This document shows, piece after piece, positions 15,743 to 23,371 of a stretch of 26,099 nt of DNA. Source of the stretch: DAIMZM01 sp036733985 (GTDB taxonomy: Bacteria > Bacillota > Dehalobacteriia > UBA4068); assembly GCA_036733985.1 (NCBI GenBank), contig DAIMZM010000024.1, positions 1 to 26,099 on the forward strand. Direction: 5' to 3'. Made by a program: the position numbers and the translations under genes. Every line of letters starts with the position of its first letter. The first letter of the stretch is position 1. The notes under the pieces are model-generated. The model worked only from the letters and a program-made list of their open reading frames with translations, did not search any database and had not been told where the DNA came from.

Positions 15743-15814
15743 CATGGGTGCTTCCCTCCGCGGCCGGGCCGCTCGCTGCGCTCACTAGGCAGCCGCTGGC
15801 GGAAAGCCCCCATG
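15743..15814. repeat. Long imperfect palindrome between valS and folC
   Basis: CATGGG (15743-15748) pairs with CCCATG (15809-15814). The stem continues imperfectly through GCTTCC against GGAAAGC, and the interior holds a further small hairpin, GCGGC (15760-15764) with GCCGC (15768-15772). There is no T-run, so it is not a classic terminator. It resembles the small GC-rich intergenic repeats found scattered in some genomes, but only one copy is in this window. Confidence 0.5.
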
Positions 15815-15873
15815 TCCTTCCATAGCCCTGTGTGTCCGGCTATAAGTGAAATAGGATTAATTGAAGGTTCCCC

Positions 15874-16515
15874 ATGGATTATCAGCAAGCATTAGCCAAA
15901 ATGGCGGGCTTGGCCCGTTTCGGCATCAATCCCGGCCTTGACCGGATCCGTGAGCTGCTGGCCCGGCTGGGCCACCCGGAGCAGCGGATCGGCCAGGTCG
16001 TCCATATTGCCGGCACCAATGGCAAGGGTTCGGTGGCGGCCATGCTCTCCGCTATCGGCACAGCCGGGGGGCGGAAAACCGCCCTGTTCACCTCCCCCCA
16101 TCTGGTCAGCCATACCGAGCGTTACCAGATCAATGGCCAGCCCATTAGCGAGGCTGCTTTCGCCACTGTGGCGGAGCAGGTGTTCCAGGCCCTGGAGGCC
16201 ATGCTGGCAGCGGGCTGGGAAAGCCCCACGGAATTCGAGACCGCCACCGCCATTGCCCTGACCTGGTTCGCCGGGCAGGGAACGGAACTGGCGGTGATCG
16301 AAACCGGTCTGGGCGGGGTTATCGACAGCACCAACGCGGTCAGGGGCGATATCGCCGTGATCACCACCATTGCCCTGGATCATCTGGATTATCTGGGTCA
16401 TAGCCTGGCGGAAATCGCGGCGGTGAAAGCTGGTATCATCAAGCCGGGGGCCCTGGTCATCACCGGCGCCACGGAACCGGCTTTAAGCGTGATCGCTGCC
16501 AAAGCCCAGGCATAG
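15874..16515 (+). CDS. folC: Folylpolyglutamate synthase, N-terminal part (ends at in-frame TAG)
   Basis: FolC adds glutamate residues to folates and in many bacteria also makes dihydrofolate. This 213-residue frame holds the ATP-binding Mur-ligase-like domain: P-loop HIAGTNGKGSVAAML, then TSPHLVSHTERYQING, EFETATAIAL, ETGLGGVIDSTN and DHLDYLGHSLAEIAAVKAGI. In most relatives the GGVID segment reads GGR(L/I)D, so the usual Arg is replaced by Val. The ATG at 15874 follows GAAGG. The frame ends at TAG 16513-16515, but the same frame continues with the rest of FolC to 17169, so this is half of an interrupted gene of about 432 codons. The stop follows CAG GCA, and a C-to-T change in a Gln codon is a simple origin. 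Whether active protein is made is unclear. Confidence 0.85.
   Translation: MDYQQALAKMAGLARFGINPGLDRIRELLARLGHPEQRIGQVVHIAGTNGKGSVAAMLSAIGTAGGRKTALFTSPHLVSHTERYQINGQPISEAAFATVAEQVFQALEAMLAAGWESPTEFETATAIALTWFAGQGTELAVIETGLGGVIDSTNAVRGDIAVITTIALDHLDYLGHSLAEIAAVKAGIIKPGALVITGATEPALSVIAAKAQA
16513..16515 (+). other. In-frame TAG inside folC
   Basis: The FolC frame is uninterrupted on both sides of this codon (AAKAQA, stop, GGRLLALNRD). TAG is also used as a normal stop by rng, the MFS gene, minC and folC itself in this window, so general reassignment is not supported. Confidence 0.8.
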
Positions 16516-16533
16516 GGCGGCCGCCTGCTGGCC

Positions 16534-17169
16534 TTGAACCGGGATATTTATTATCAGCCCATTCTGCTCTCGGATAACGGCGCTTTTCTCCGGGTAGGCC
16601 TGCCCCGCGCCACTTATGACCGTTTGTTCCTGCCCTTGCTGGGCCGGCATCAGCTGCGGAATTGCGCCCTGGCCGTGGCCGCGGCGGAAGCCGCCGGCTT
16701 CAATGAGGCGCAGATCGTCAAGGGCCTGCTCCGCACCGTCTGGCCCGGGCGGCTGGAAGTGCTGAGCCGCCGCCCCCTGATCGTGGTGGACGGCGCCCAT
16801 AATGTGGAGGGCATGACTGCCCTAGCCGAAGCTTTGCGGCTTTATTGGCCAGGCAAGCGGGTGGTCTGTTTGCTGGGCATGCTGGCTGATAAGCAGCGGG
16901 AGCTGGCCCTGGAACCGCTGCTGCCTTTGATTGCCCAGGCTGTGATCACCCCGCCGCCTTATTTGGGCCGCTCCGGGGATTGGCAGCGCCTGGCGGAGAT
17001 CTGCCAAGGCCAAGGGGTACCCGCATTCTTAGTGGAAGATAATGCCGAGGCCTGCCGGGAAGCCCTGGCTTTGCTGAAAACCGGGGCCTATGATTTGCTG
17101 CTGGCTTGCGGTTCCCTGTATCTGCTGGGGGGAATCCGGCGGCAATTATTGGCCGCTGTCGAAGAATAG
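16534..17169 (+). CDS. folC: Folylpolyglutamate synthase, C-terminal part (same frame as 15874-16515)
   Basis: This section carries the Mur-ligase C-terminal domain of FolC. Markers are LPLLGRHQLRNCALAVAAAE, WPGRLEVLSRRPLIVVDGAHN and YWPGKRVVCLLGMLADK, ending normally with LLACGSLYLLGGIRR. It is exactly in frame with the N-terminal half; only the TAG at 16513-16515 separates them, and no sequence appears to be missing. The listed TTG start at 16534 has no convincing ribosome-binding site, so separate translation is doubtful. The domain is otherwise well preserved, which points to a recent mutation, a sequencing error or read-through rather than old decay. It lies 84 bases before minC. Confidence 0.82.
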   Translation: MNRDIYYQPILLSDNGAFLRVGLPRATYDRLFLPLLGRHQLRNCALAVAAAEAAGFNEAQIVKGLLRTVWPGRLEVLSRRPLIVVDGAHNVEGMTALAEALRLYWPGKRVVCLLGMLADKQRELALEPLLPLIAQAVITPPPYLGRSGDWQRLAEICQGQGVPAFLVEDNAEACREALALLKTGAYDLLLACGSLYLLGGIRRQLLAAVEE

Positions 17170-17253
17170 GCCCTGGGGCAGGCAGGAAAAGCCGGGGTTG
17201 TAGAGAAAATAATAAAGTTGTGGGGAACTGTTTTCCCGGAGAGGATGGGATTT

Positions 17254-17625
17254 ATGCAGCAGAAATGGTCGGAAAAACTGTCCAATAAACCCACGGTGAT
17301 GTATGAAAAGAGCCTGCGCTCCGGTCAGAACATAAATTTCGACGGCAATGTGGTCATTTTGGGCGATGTGAACCCTGGCGCGGAGATCGTGGCCGGCGGG
17401 CATATCCTGGTCATGGGCTCGCTCCGGGGCCTGGTGCATGCCGGGGCCGCCGGGGATGAGGACGCCACCGTCACGGCGCTGCATTTTTCGCCCACGCAGC
17501 TCAGGATCGCTTCCCATATCACCCGGCCGCCGGACGGCGGCGTGGAGGACAGCAATAAACCGCCGGAAACCGCCCGCATCAAGGATGATGCGGTTATTAT
17601 TGAAGAATACCAGCCGCCCCGTTAG
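17254..17625 (+). CDS. minC: Septum site-determining protein MinC, C-terminal domain only
   Basis: MinC inhibits FtsZ ring assembly away from midcell and is carried to the membrane by MinD. This protein has only 123 residues, against about 200-230 usually. It consists of the beta-helical MinC C-terminal domain, which binds MinD and dimerises. The MinD-binding motif RSGQ is at residues 22-25, followed by NVVILGDVNPGAEIVAGGHI, VMGSLRGLVHAGAAGDEDA and PTQLRIASHITRPPD. The N-terminal domain that binds and destabilises FtsZ is absent, and the 84 bases back to folC cannot encode it. The ATG at 17254 is preferred because GGAGAGG lies about ten bases upstream; the ATG at 17245 is too close. minD follows after 70 bases, so folC-minC-minD-minE are probably one operon. 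Confidence 0.9.
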   Translation: MQQKWSEKLSNKPTVMYEKSLRSGQNINFDGNVVILGDVNPGAEIVAGGHILVMGSLRGLVHAGAAGDEDATVTALHFSPTQLRIASHITRPPDGGVEDSNKPPETARIKDDAVIIEEYQPPR

Positions 17626-17695
17626 GAGAATCGGGATCCAGGCGGCGGGCTTTGCCCCGGCCTGGTGACACAGCGTATTCGGACTAGGAGGATTT

Positions 17696-18487
17696 ATGGG
17701 TAGAGTAATCGTGATCACCTCTGGCAAAGGCGGGGTGGGCAAAACCACCAGCACAGCCAATATCGGCACGGCCCTGGCAATGCTGGGCAAAAAAGTGGTG
17801 ATGGTGGATACGGATATCGGCCTGCGCAATCTGGACGTGGTGATGGGCCTGGAAAACCGCATCGTCTACGATATCGTTGACGCGGTGCGGGGCAATTGCC
17901 GCCTAAAACAGGCCCTGATCAAGGATAAACGCCTGGAGAACCTGTTCCTGCTGCCGGCTGCCCAGACTAAGGATAAAACCTCGGTCACCACCGACCAGAT
18001 GCTGGAACTCTGCTCCAAGCTGAAAGAGGAATTCGATTATGTGGTGATCGATTGCCCCGCCGGCATCGAGCATGGCTTCAAGAACGCCATTGCCGGGGCT
18101 GAACAGGCCATTGTCGTGACCACGCCGGAGGTTTCCGCTGTCCGGGACGCGGACCGCATCATCGGCCTGCTGGAAGCGGCGGATATTGCCTCGCCCCTGC
18201 TGATCATCAACCGCATCCGCACCAATATGGTGAAAAGCGGCGATATGATGGGCGTGGACGATATCCTGGAAATCCTGGCCGTGGATCTGCTGGGCATTGT
18301 GCCGGACGACGACGCTATTGTTATTTCCACCAACCGGGGGGAACCCACGGTCTTTGACGATAATTCCCGGCCCGGCATGGCTTTCCGCAATATCGCCCGG
18401 CGCATTGACGGCGAGGAAGTGCCGCTGATGAGCCTTGAGGAAAAACAGGGGTTCTTTGGTAAGATCAAATCCCTGTTCCGAGCTTAA
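17696..18487 (+). CDS. minD: Septum site-determining ATPase MinD
   Basis: Membrane-associated P-loop ATPase that recruits MinC and, with MinE, forms dynamic membrane patterns that place the division site. The 263-residue protein has the deviant Walker A motif GKGGVGKTT (signature Lys K11, P-loop Lys K16), the ParA-type VDTDIGLRNLD, and Walker B-like VVIDCPAGIE. Switch segments include TTPEVSAVRDADRI and LINRIR. The last residues, GFFGKIKSLFRA, form the short amphipathic helix that binds the membrane. The ATG at 17696 follows AGGAGG. minE starts 13 bases after the stop, so the pair is tightly coupled. Confidence 0.98.
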   Translation: MGRVIVITSGKGGVGKTTSTANIGTALAMLGKKVVMVDTDIGLRNLDVVMGLENRIVYDIVDAVRGNCRLKQALIKDKRLENLFLLPAAQTKDKTSVTTDQMLELCSKLKEEFDYVVIDCPAGIEHGFKNAIAGAEQAIVVTTPEVSAVRDADRIIGLLEAADIASPLLIINRIRTNMVKSGDMMGVDDILEILAVDLLGIVPDDDAIVISTNRGEPTVFDDNSRPGMAFRNIARRIDGEEVPLMSLEEKQGFFGKIKSLFRA

Positions 18488-18500
18488 GGAGGGCGTGTTC

Positions 18501-18782
18501 ATGGGCATAACGAGTTTTTTGGGTAAGTTTTTCGGCAGGGAAGAGGAATCCTCTTTTTCCAAAAGCGTAGCCAAGGAGCGCTTACGCCTGGTTTTGGTAC
18601 ATGACCGCCTGGATATTTCCGAAACCATGATGGAGCAGCTACGGGAAGACCTGATCGACGTGATCGGCAAATATATGGAGATCGACAAGGATGCTTTGGA
18701 AGTCTCCCTGTCTCGGGATGAAGACGGCGTGGCGCTGGTGGCCAATATCCCGGTGATCAATGTCCGCCGTCAGGTGGGTTAA
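18501..18782 (+). CDS. minE: Cell division topological specificity factor MinE
   Basis: Small protein (93 residues) that stimulates the MinD ATPase and releases MinD from the membrane, restricting the division inhibitor to the poles. The N terminus, GITSFLGKFFG, is the membrane-binding amphipathic segment. It is followed by the MinD-contact region KERLRLVLVHDR and the dimerising domain (MEQLREDLIDVIGKYMEID ... VALVANIPV). The ATG at 18501 follows AAGGAGGG. An intrinsic terminator lies 23 bases after the stop, closing the min operon. Its presence suggests oscillating Min control rather than the DivIVA-only mode of Bacillus. Confidence 0.96.
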   Translation: MGITSFLGKFFGREEESSFSKSVAKERLRLVLVHDRLDISETMMEQLREDLIDVIGKYMEIDKDALEVSLSRDEDGVALVANIPVINVRRQVG

Positions 18783-18805
18783 AGTTGACGCCTTGTAAAC
18801 CCTGA

Positions 18806-18837
18806 GCAGGGGCGGTCTTTGCCGCCCCTGCTTTTTT
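18806..18837 (+). terminator. Strong intrinsic terminator after minE
   Basis: GCAGGGGCGG (18806-18815) pairs perfectly with CCGCCCCTGC (18822-18831) across a six-base loop, followed by TTTTTT (18832-18837). The GGAG ribosome-binding site of the next gene begins immediately after the T-run. Confidence 0.93.
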
Positions 18838-18850
18838 GGAGAGAATATTG

Positions 18851-19669
18851 ATGCTGATTGATTTTCATACCCATTTTTTCCCCAGGCAGCTGGCGCCCAG
18901 GGTTTTCGAATTATTAGCGAAAAGATGCGGCATCCGGCCGGATATCATCGCCGACCCGGAAAGCATGGCGCTGCGGCTGCGGGAATACGCCCTGGATCAC
19001 GGGGTGTTCCTGCCTGTGGTCACTCACCCGGCCCAGCAGGATCATGTGAACGGCTTTGCCGGGGAAATGAACGGCCTGGATCAAGGCCGGCTGATCGGTT
19101 TTGGCTCCGTGCATCCGGCCAGCCGCCGGATCCGGCAGGAAGTGAAGCGCATCCGGGATCTGGGCCTGAAAGGGATCAAGGTGCATCCTGTCAGCCAGCT
19201 GACCAATATCGACGACCCAGGCTACCGGCAAATTGTCCAGGAAGCCGCGGATTCAGGCTTATTGGTGCTGTTCCATGGCGGCTTCGACCTGCTGGATCTG
19301 GAGCATGATTATGCCCAGCCGGAGCGCGCCGCCCGCCTGCTGGATCAGGTGGGGGAGACGGCTGCCAGCCGGGTGATCATCGCCCATCTGGGGGGCTATT
19401 GGTGCTGGGACGCCACCGAACGCTGGCTGGTAGGCCGCCCGGTGTGGCTGGATACCGCTTACCTGGCCGGAGAAGTCTCCCCCGAGCAGGCCCGGCGCAT
19501 CATCCGCAACCACGGTTATCAGCGGGTGCTGTTCGGCAGCGATTGCCCCTGGAAGAATATGGGCGTACAGCTGGATTTTATCCGCGGCCTGCAGCTGCCG
19601 GCGGCAGAGGAAGCGGCGGTTTTAGGCGGCAACGCCGCCGGGCTGCTGGGCCTGGAAACCCCGGCTTAA
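18851..19669 (+). CDS. TIM-barrel amidohydrolase (Amidohydro_2-like)
   Basis: Predicted metal-dependent hydrolase of 272 residues; substrate unknown. Hallmarks in order are DFHTHFFP near the N terminus (first metal-binding HxH, residues 5 and 7), GLKGIKVHPVSQL, LVLFHGGFD, VIIAHLGGYWCWD and the late FGSDCPW with the catalytic Asp. These match the amidohydrolase superfamily that includes decarboxylase-like and lactonase-like members. The ATG at 18851 follows GGAG by nine bases; an upstream TTG at 18836 falls in the terminator T-run and is unlikely. Its ribosome-binding site touches the terminator behind minE, and no promoter fits between them. Expression may therefore rely on read-through from the min operon. 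smc starts 42 bases downstream. Confidence 0.88.
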   Translation: MLIDFHTHFFPRQLAPRVFELLAKRCGIRPDIIADPESMALRLREYALDHGVFLPVVTHPAQQDHVNGFAGEMNGLDQGRLIGFGSVHPASRRIRQEVKRIRDLGLKGIKVHPVSQLTNIDDPGYRQIVQEAADSGLLVLFHGGFDLLDLEHDYAQPERAARLLDQVGETAASRVIIAHLGGYWCWDATERWLVGRPVWLDTAYLAGEVSPEQARRIIRNHGYQRVLFGSDCPWKNMGVQLDFIRGLQLPAAEEAAVLGGNAAGLLGLETPA

Positions 19670-19711
19670 CAGCGGCGGCCATTGATTGCACCCTGATCAT
19701 GGGAGGGCATT

Positions 19712-22700
19712 ATGTACCTGAAGCGCATTGACCTGCAGGGCTTCAAATCCTTCACCAATAAGACCAAGATCAGCTTTGAGCCGGGCATTTCCTGCATCGT
19801 GGGGCCTAACGGCAGCGGCAAGAGCAATATTGCCGACGCCCTCCGCTGGGTGCTGGGGGAGCAGAGCGCCCGCAATATCCGCGGCGGCAAGCTGGAAGAC
19901 GTGATCTTCTCCGGCAGCAAAAAGCGGCGGGCTTTAGGCTTGGCTGAGGTGAGTATCCTGCTGGATAACAGCGACGGCTATCTGCCTTTGCCTTTCAGCG
20001 AGATCAGCGTGGGCCGCCGGGCAGTCCGGGGCGGCCCTTCCGAATACTTCATTAATGACCAGTCCTGCCGCCTGAAAGATATCCGGGATCTGTTTGTGGA
20101 TACCGGCATCGGCGTGGACGGGGTTTCCCTGATCAATCAGGGCCGCATCAACGAGCTGATTATGGCCAGGCCCGAGGAACGCCGCACCCTGGTGGAAGAA
20201 GCGGCGGGCATTGTCAAATTCCGGGACCGGAAAAAGGAAGCCCTGCGCAAGCTGGAAGAAACCGAGCGCCATTTGGAGCGGATCAGCGATATTATTTACG
20301 AGCTCTCCGGCCGCCTGGAGCCTTTGCGCCAGCAGGCGGAAAAGGCCCGGGCTTACCTGGCCCTCCAGGCGGAAGCGGATAATCTGGAGATCGGCGTCTC
20401 CGTCAAGGTGCTGACGGAGGCGGAAGAGAAGATCACCGGCCTGGACGCTGAGATCAGCAGCCGGGAGCAGGCCTTGCTGGCGGATGAAAGCGTCCGCCTG
20501 GGCCTGGCTGCCGATGCCGAGGAATTGCGGCTGCAAATCGCCGCCATCGACCAGGAAGCCGCCCAGGCCAGCCGGGATTATTATGATCTGCAGAACCAGC
20601 GGGAAAAGGCCGAGGGCAGCCGGGCCTTGGCCCATAGCCAGAAGCTGAACGCGGATGAGAACGCCCTCCGCCTGGTTAAGGAGCTGGAAGCCTTGGAACA
20701 GGCCATGGCCAACCGCCAAGCGGAAGCGGCAGCCCTGGCCGCCCATATCCAGCGCACCGTGGACGAGCTGGCCCAGGCTGAGCAGGCCGTGGCCTCCGGC
20801 GAGGGAGGCAATGAGGATCTGCGCCTGGCGGCGGCCCTGGCAGAGGAAAAGGTTCATAACTTGCAGCGCCAGGAGCTGGAAGGCAGCGGGGCTTTGGCCG
20901 CCGCCGTCAACGCGGTGGATTTAAAGCTGCAGCTGGCGGAGAAAAACCGGGAAGCCGCCGCCCGCCTGGCTGAGGAAGCGGCCGGGCTGCAGGCCCAGAC
21001 GGAAGCGGCGGAAAGCGCCATTGCCCAGGCTGAGCAGGTTTTGAGCCAAATCGGGCAGGAAAACAAGGCCGTCTCGGCCCGGATCAATGAAAGCGGTCAG
21101 CGCTTGAAAGCCCTGAACCAGCAGGTTCAGGAACTGGCGGCGGCAGAGGCGGAATGCCGCTACCAGGTGCATTCCCTACAGGCCAAAACCGCCATGCTGG
21201 AAGAAATGAGCGTCGGTTACGAAGGTTTTTTCCCCGGGGTCAAGGGCCTGATGACCGCCTGCCGTAAAGGCGCGGGCCCCGGCGGGGTGGTGGACGTGCT
21301 CTCCGAACTGCTGACGGTGCCGGCCCAGTACCGAGTGGCCACGGAAGCCTATTTGGGGGCCAATATCCAGAATATCGTGGTGGAAAGCGGCGAGGCTGCC
21401 AAGGCGGCGGTGGCTTTCCTGAAAAAGCAGCAATTGGGGCGGGCCACCTTCCTGCCCCTGGATATCCTGAAAGTCCGGGAACCCCTGGACTTTTCCCCAG
21501 CCCTGAAGCTGGCCGGCGTCCATGGCCGGGCTTCGGAGCTGATCGGCTGTGAAGCCAAATACCGGAAGGCTGTGGATTTCCTCCTCAATAATGTGCTGAT
21601 CTGCGCTGATCTGGACACGGCTCTGGCCGCGGCCGCTTTGCTGAAATACCGGGCCAGCGTGGTGACCCTGGACGGGGATATGGTCAACCCCGGCGCTACG
21701 GTTTCCGGCGGCAGCAAGCAGGCGAAAGCCGGCGAGCTGCTGGCCAAGAAAAGCCGGCTGGAAGAAGCCCGGCAAGAGCTGGCCGCCGCGGAAAGGGCCT
21801 TGGCGGAGCAGGCCCAGGCCCTGGCTGACCAGCGGGAAGCCGCCCGGGCCGAGGACGGGGCCAATGAGGGCTTAAGGGAGAAGCTGCGTCAGCTGACCTT
21901 GACCCTGAACAGCGCCGCCGCCGAGCGGGAAAAGCAACAGGCCCTGCTGAAAGGCTACCAGCAGCGGGCAGCCAGCTTAAAAACCCAGCTTCGGGATTTA
22001 AACGGGGAGTTGGCCGGTTTGGAGGAAGAAGCCGGCGAGGCCTTGGCCAGCCAGCGGGAATTGGAAGCCGCCGCCCAGGAGCGGGCCCTGGCCCTGACCG
22101 GGGCCACGGAGAATTTGGCCGCCCTCCAGCAGCAGCTGGACAGCTTCCGGGATGATATCACGGAGCAGAAAATGGCCCTGGCCGCCAGCCGCCAAAAGCT
22201 CCATGGCCAGAACATTTCCCTGAACCGGCTGAAAGCGGATATCGACAACCTGGCCTGGGAAGCGGAAAGCAAAACCGCCGACCTACAAAGCGCGGAGCAG
22301 GAAAGCCGGGCCAAGGCCGGGGAGATCGCAGCGGCCCAGGAGCTTTTGCAGGAACTGGCTTTGGGCCTTCATGACGCGGAGGAGCGGATGAACGGCGTTA
22401 AGCATGACCTTTCCGCGGAAAACGCCCGCCTGGCCCAGCTGGAGGCGGCGGAGCGGGAGCATCTCCGGGCCCAGGACCGGCTGAAAGCGGAGCTGCATCA
22501 GCTGGAGCTGCGCCGGGAGCGCTGGCAGGCGGATTTCGAGAATGAGGCGGCCAAGCTGGCGGAGAAATTCCAGCTGGATTTGCCCGGCGCCCAGGCCCGG
22601 GTGGGGGAGACGCCTTCCCGCACCGCCATGGGCCAGCGCTTGAACCAGCTGCGGCGGGAGATCAGCGCCCTGGGCATCGTGAATCAGGGGGCCATTGCCG

Positions 22701-23281
22701 AATATGCCGAGGTCAGCCAGCGCCATACCTTCATCACTGGCCAGCAGGCAGATCTGCTCACGGCCAAGGATCGGCTGGGCAAGGTCATCAGCGAAATGGA
22801 CGGCATTATGGCCGTCCGCTTCCGGGAAACGTTCAACCGTTTGAGCAATGCCTTTGACGAGAGCTTCCAGCGTTTGTTCGGCGGGGGGGAAGCCTGCCTT
22901 TGCCTGTCCCAGCCGGAGGAAATCTTAGAAACCGGGGTGGAGATCAGCGTGCACCCGCCTGGGAAAAAGGTGGCCAATTACAACCTGCTTTCCGGCGGGG
23001 AAAAAGCCCTGATCGGCATCGCCCTAATGTTCGCCATGCTCACGGTGCGGCCCACCCCCTTCTGCGTGATGGACGAGGTGGACGCGGCCCTGGACGAGGC
23101 CAATATCGACCGCTTTACCGCCTATCTGCGGGATAAGGCCGGAGACAGCCAGTTCGTGATGATCTCCCACCGCCAAAGCACCATGGAGGCGGCTTCCGCC
23201 CTCTGGGGCGTGACCATGGAGGAGGAAGGGGTCAGCAAGGTGATCGGCGTGAAGCTGGAAGACGTGGGGGCCACGGCCTGA
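19712..23281 (+). CDS. smc: Chromosome segregation protein SMC
   Basis: Condensin ATPase that organises and compacts the chromosome together with ScpA and ScpB, which are not in this window. The full-length 1189-residue protein starts MYLKRIDLQGFKSF, with Walker A GPNGSGKS at residues 31-38 and the following ADALRWVLGEQSARNIRGG. A long coiled coil leads to the hinge (about residues 500-670: GYEGFFPGVKGLM ... VTLDGDMVNPGATVSGGSKQ), then the return coiled coil. The C-terminal head carries the signature LLSGGEKALIGIAL, Walker B FCVMDEVDAALDEAN and FVMISHRQSTMEAA. The ATG at 19712 follows GGGAGGG. In many Bacillota smc lies between rnc and ftsY; here it follows a small amidohydrolase and ends at a shared terminator. 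Confidence 0.98.
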   Translation: MYLKRIDLQGFKSFTNKTKISFEPGISCIVGPNGSGKSNIADALRWVLGEQSARNIRGGKLEDVIFSGSKKRRALGLAEVSILLDNSDGYLPLPFSEISVGRRAVRGGPSEYFINDQSCRLKDIRDLFVDTGIGVDGVSLINQGRINELIMARPEERRTLVEEAAGIVKFRDRKKEALRKLEETERHLERISDIIYELSGRLEPLRQQAEKARAYLALQAEADNLEIGVSVKVLTEAEEKITGLDAEISSREQALLADESVRLGLAADAEELRLQIAAIDQEAAQASRDYYDLQNQREKAEGSRALAHSQKLNADENALRLVKELEALEQAMANRQAEAAALAAHIQRTVDELAQAEQAVASGEGGNEDLRLAAALAEEKVHNLQRQELEGSGALAAAVNAVDLKLQLAEKNREAAARLAEEAAGLQAQTEAAESAIAQAEQVLSQIGQENKAVSARINESGQRLKALNQQVQELAAAEAECRYQVHSLQAKTAMLEEMSVGYEGFFPGVKGLMTACRKGAGPGGVVDVLSELLTVPAQYRVATEAYLGANIQNIVVESGEAAKAAVAFLKKQQLGRATFLPLDILKVREPLDFSPALKLAGVHGRASELIGCEAKYRKAVDFLLNNVLICADLDTALAAAALLKYRASVVTLDGDMVNPGATVSGGSKQAKAGELLAKKSRLEEARQELAAAERALAEQAQALADQREAARAEDGANEGLREKLRQLTLTLNSAAAEREKQQALLKGYQQRAASLKTQLRDLNGELAGLEEEAGEALASQRELEAAAQERALALTGATENLAALQQQLDSFRDDITEQKMALAASRQKLHGQNISLNRLKADIDNLAWEAESKTADLQSAEQESRAKAGEIAAAQELLQELALGLHDAEERMNGVKHDLSAENARLAQLEAAEREHLRAQDRLKAELHQLELRRERWQADFENEAAKLAEKFQLDLPGAQARVGETPSRTAMGQRLNQLRREISALGIVNQGAIAEYAEVSQRHTFITGQQADLLTAKDRLGKVISEMDGIMAVRFRETFNRLSNAFDESFQRLFGGGEACLCLSQPEEILETGVEISVHPPGKKVANYNLLSGGEKALIGIALMFAMLTVRPTPFCVMDEVDAALDEANIDRFTAYLRDKAGDSQFVMISHRQSTMEAASALWGVTMEEEGVSKVIGVKLEDVGATA

Positions 23282-23303
23282 GCCCATCCTATAGCAGACA
23301 ATA

Positions 23304-23343
23304 AAAAGCCGGAGGCGGGGAAAATTCCCCGCCTCCGGCTTTT
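23304..23343. terminator. Bidirectional terminator between smc and the convergent amidohydrolase
   Basis: AAAAGCCGGAGGCGGGGAA (23304-23322) is perfectly complementary to the arm at 23325-23343, a 19-base stem with A-runs on one side and T-runs on the other. It can terminate transcripts from both directions and sits between two convergent genes. Confidence 0.95.
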
Positions 23344-23371
23344 GCTTTCACGCATTTAGCCGGATCAGCCC

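Noticed and set aside
15679..15888. Small minus-strand open frame across the valS-folC gap
   Set aside because: It runs through the palindromic element and gives a SERSERP-type sequence typical of spurious frames from intergenic repeats.
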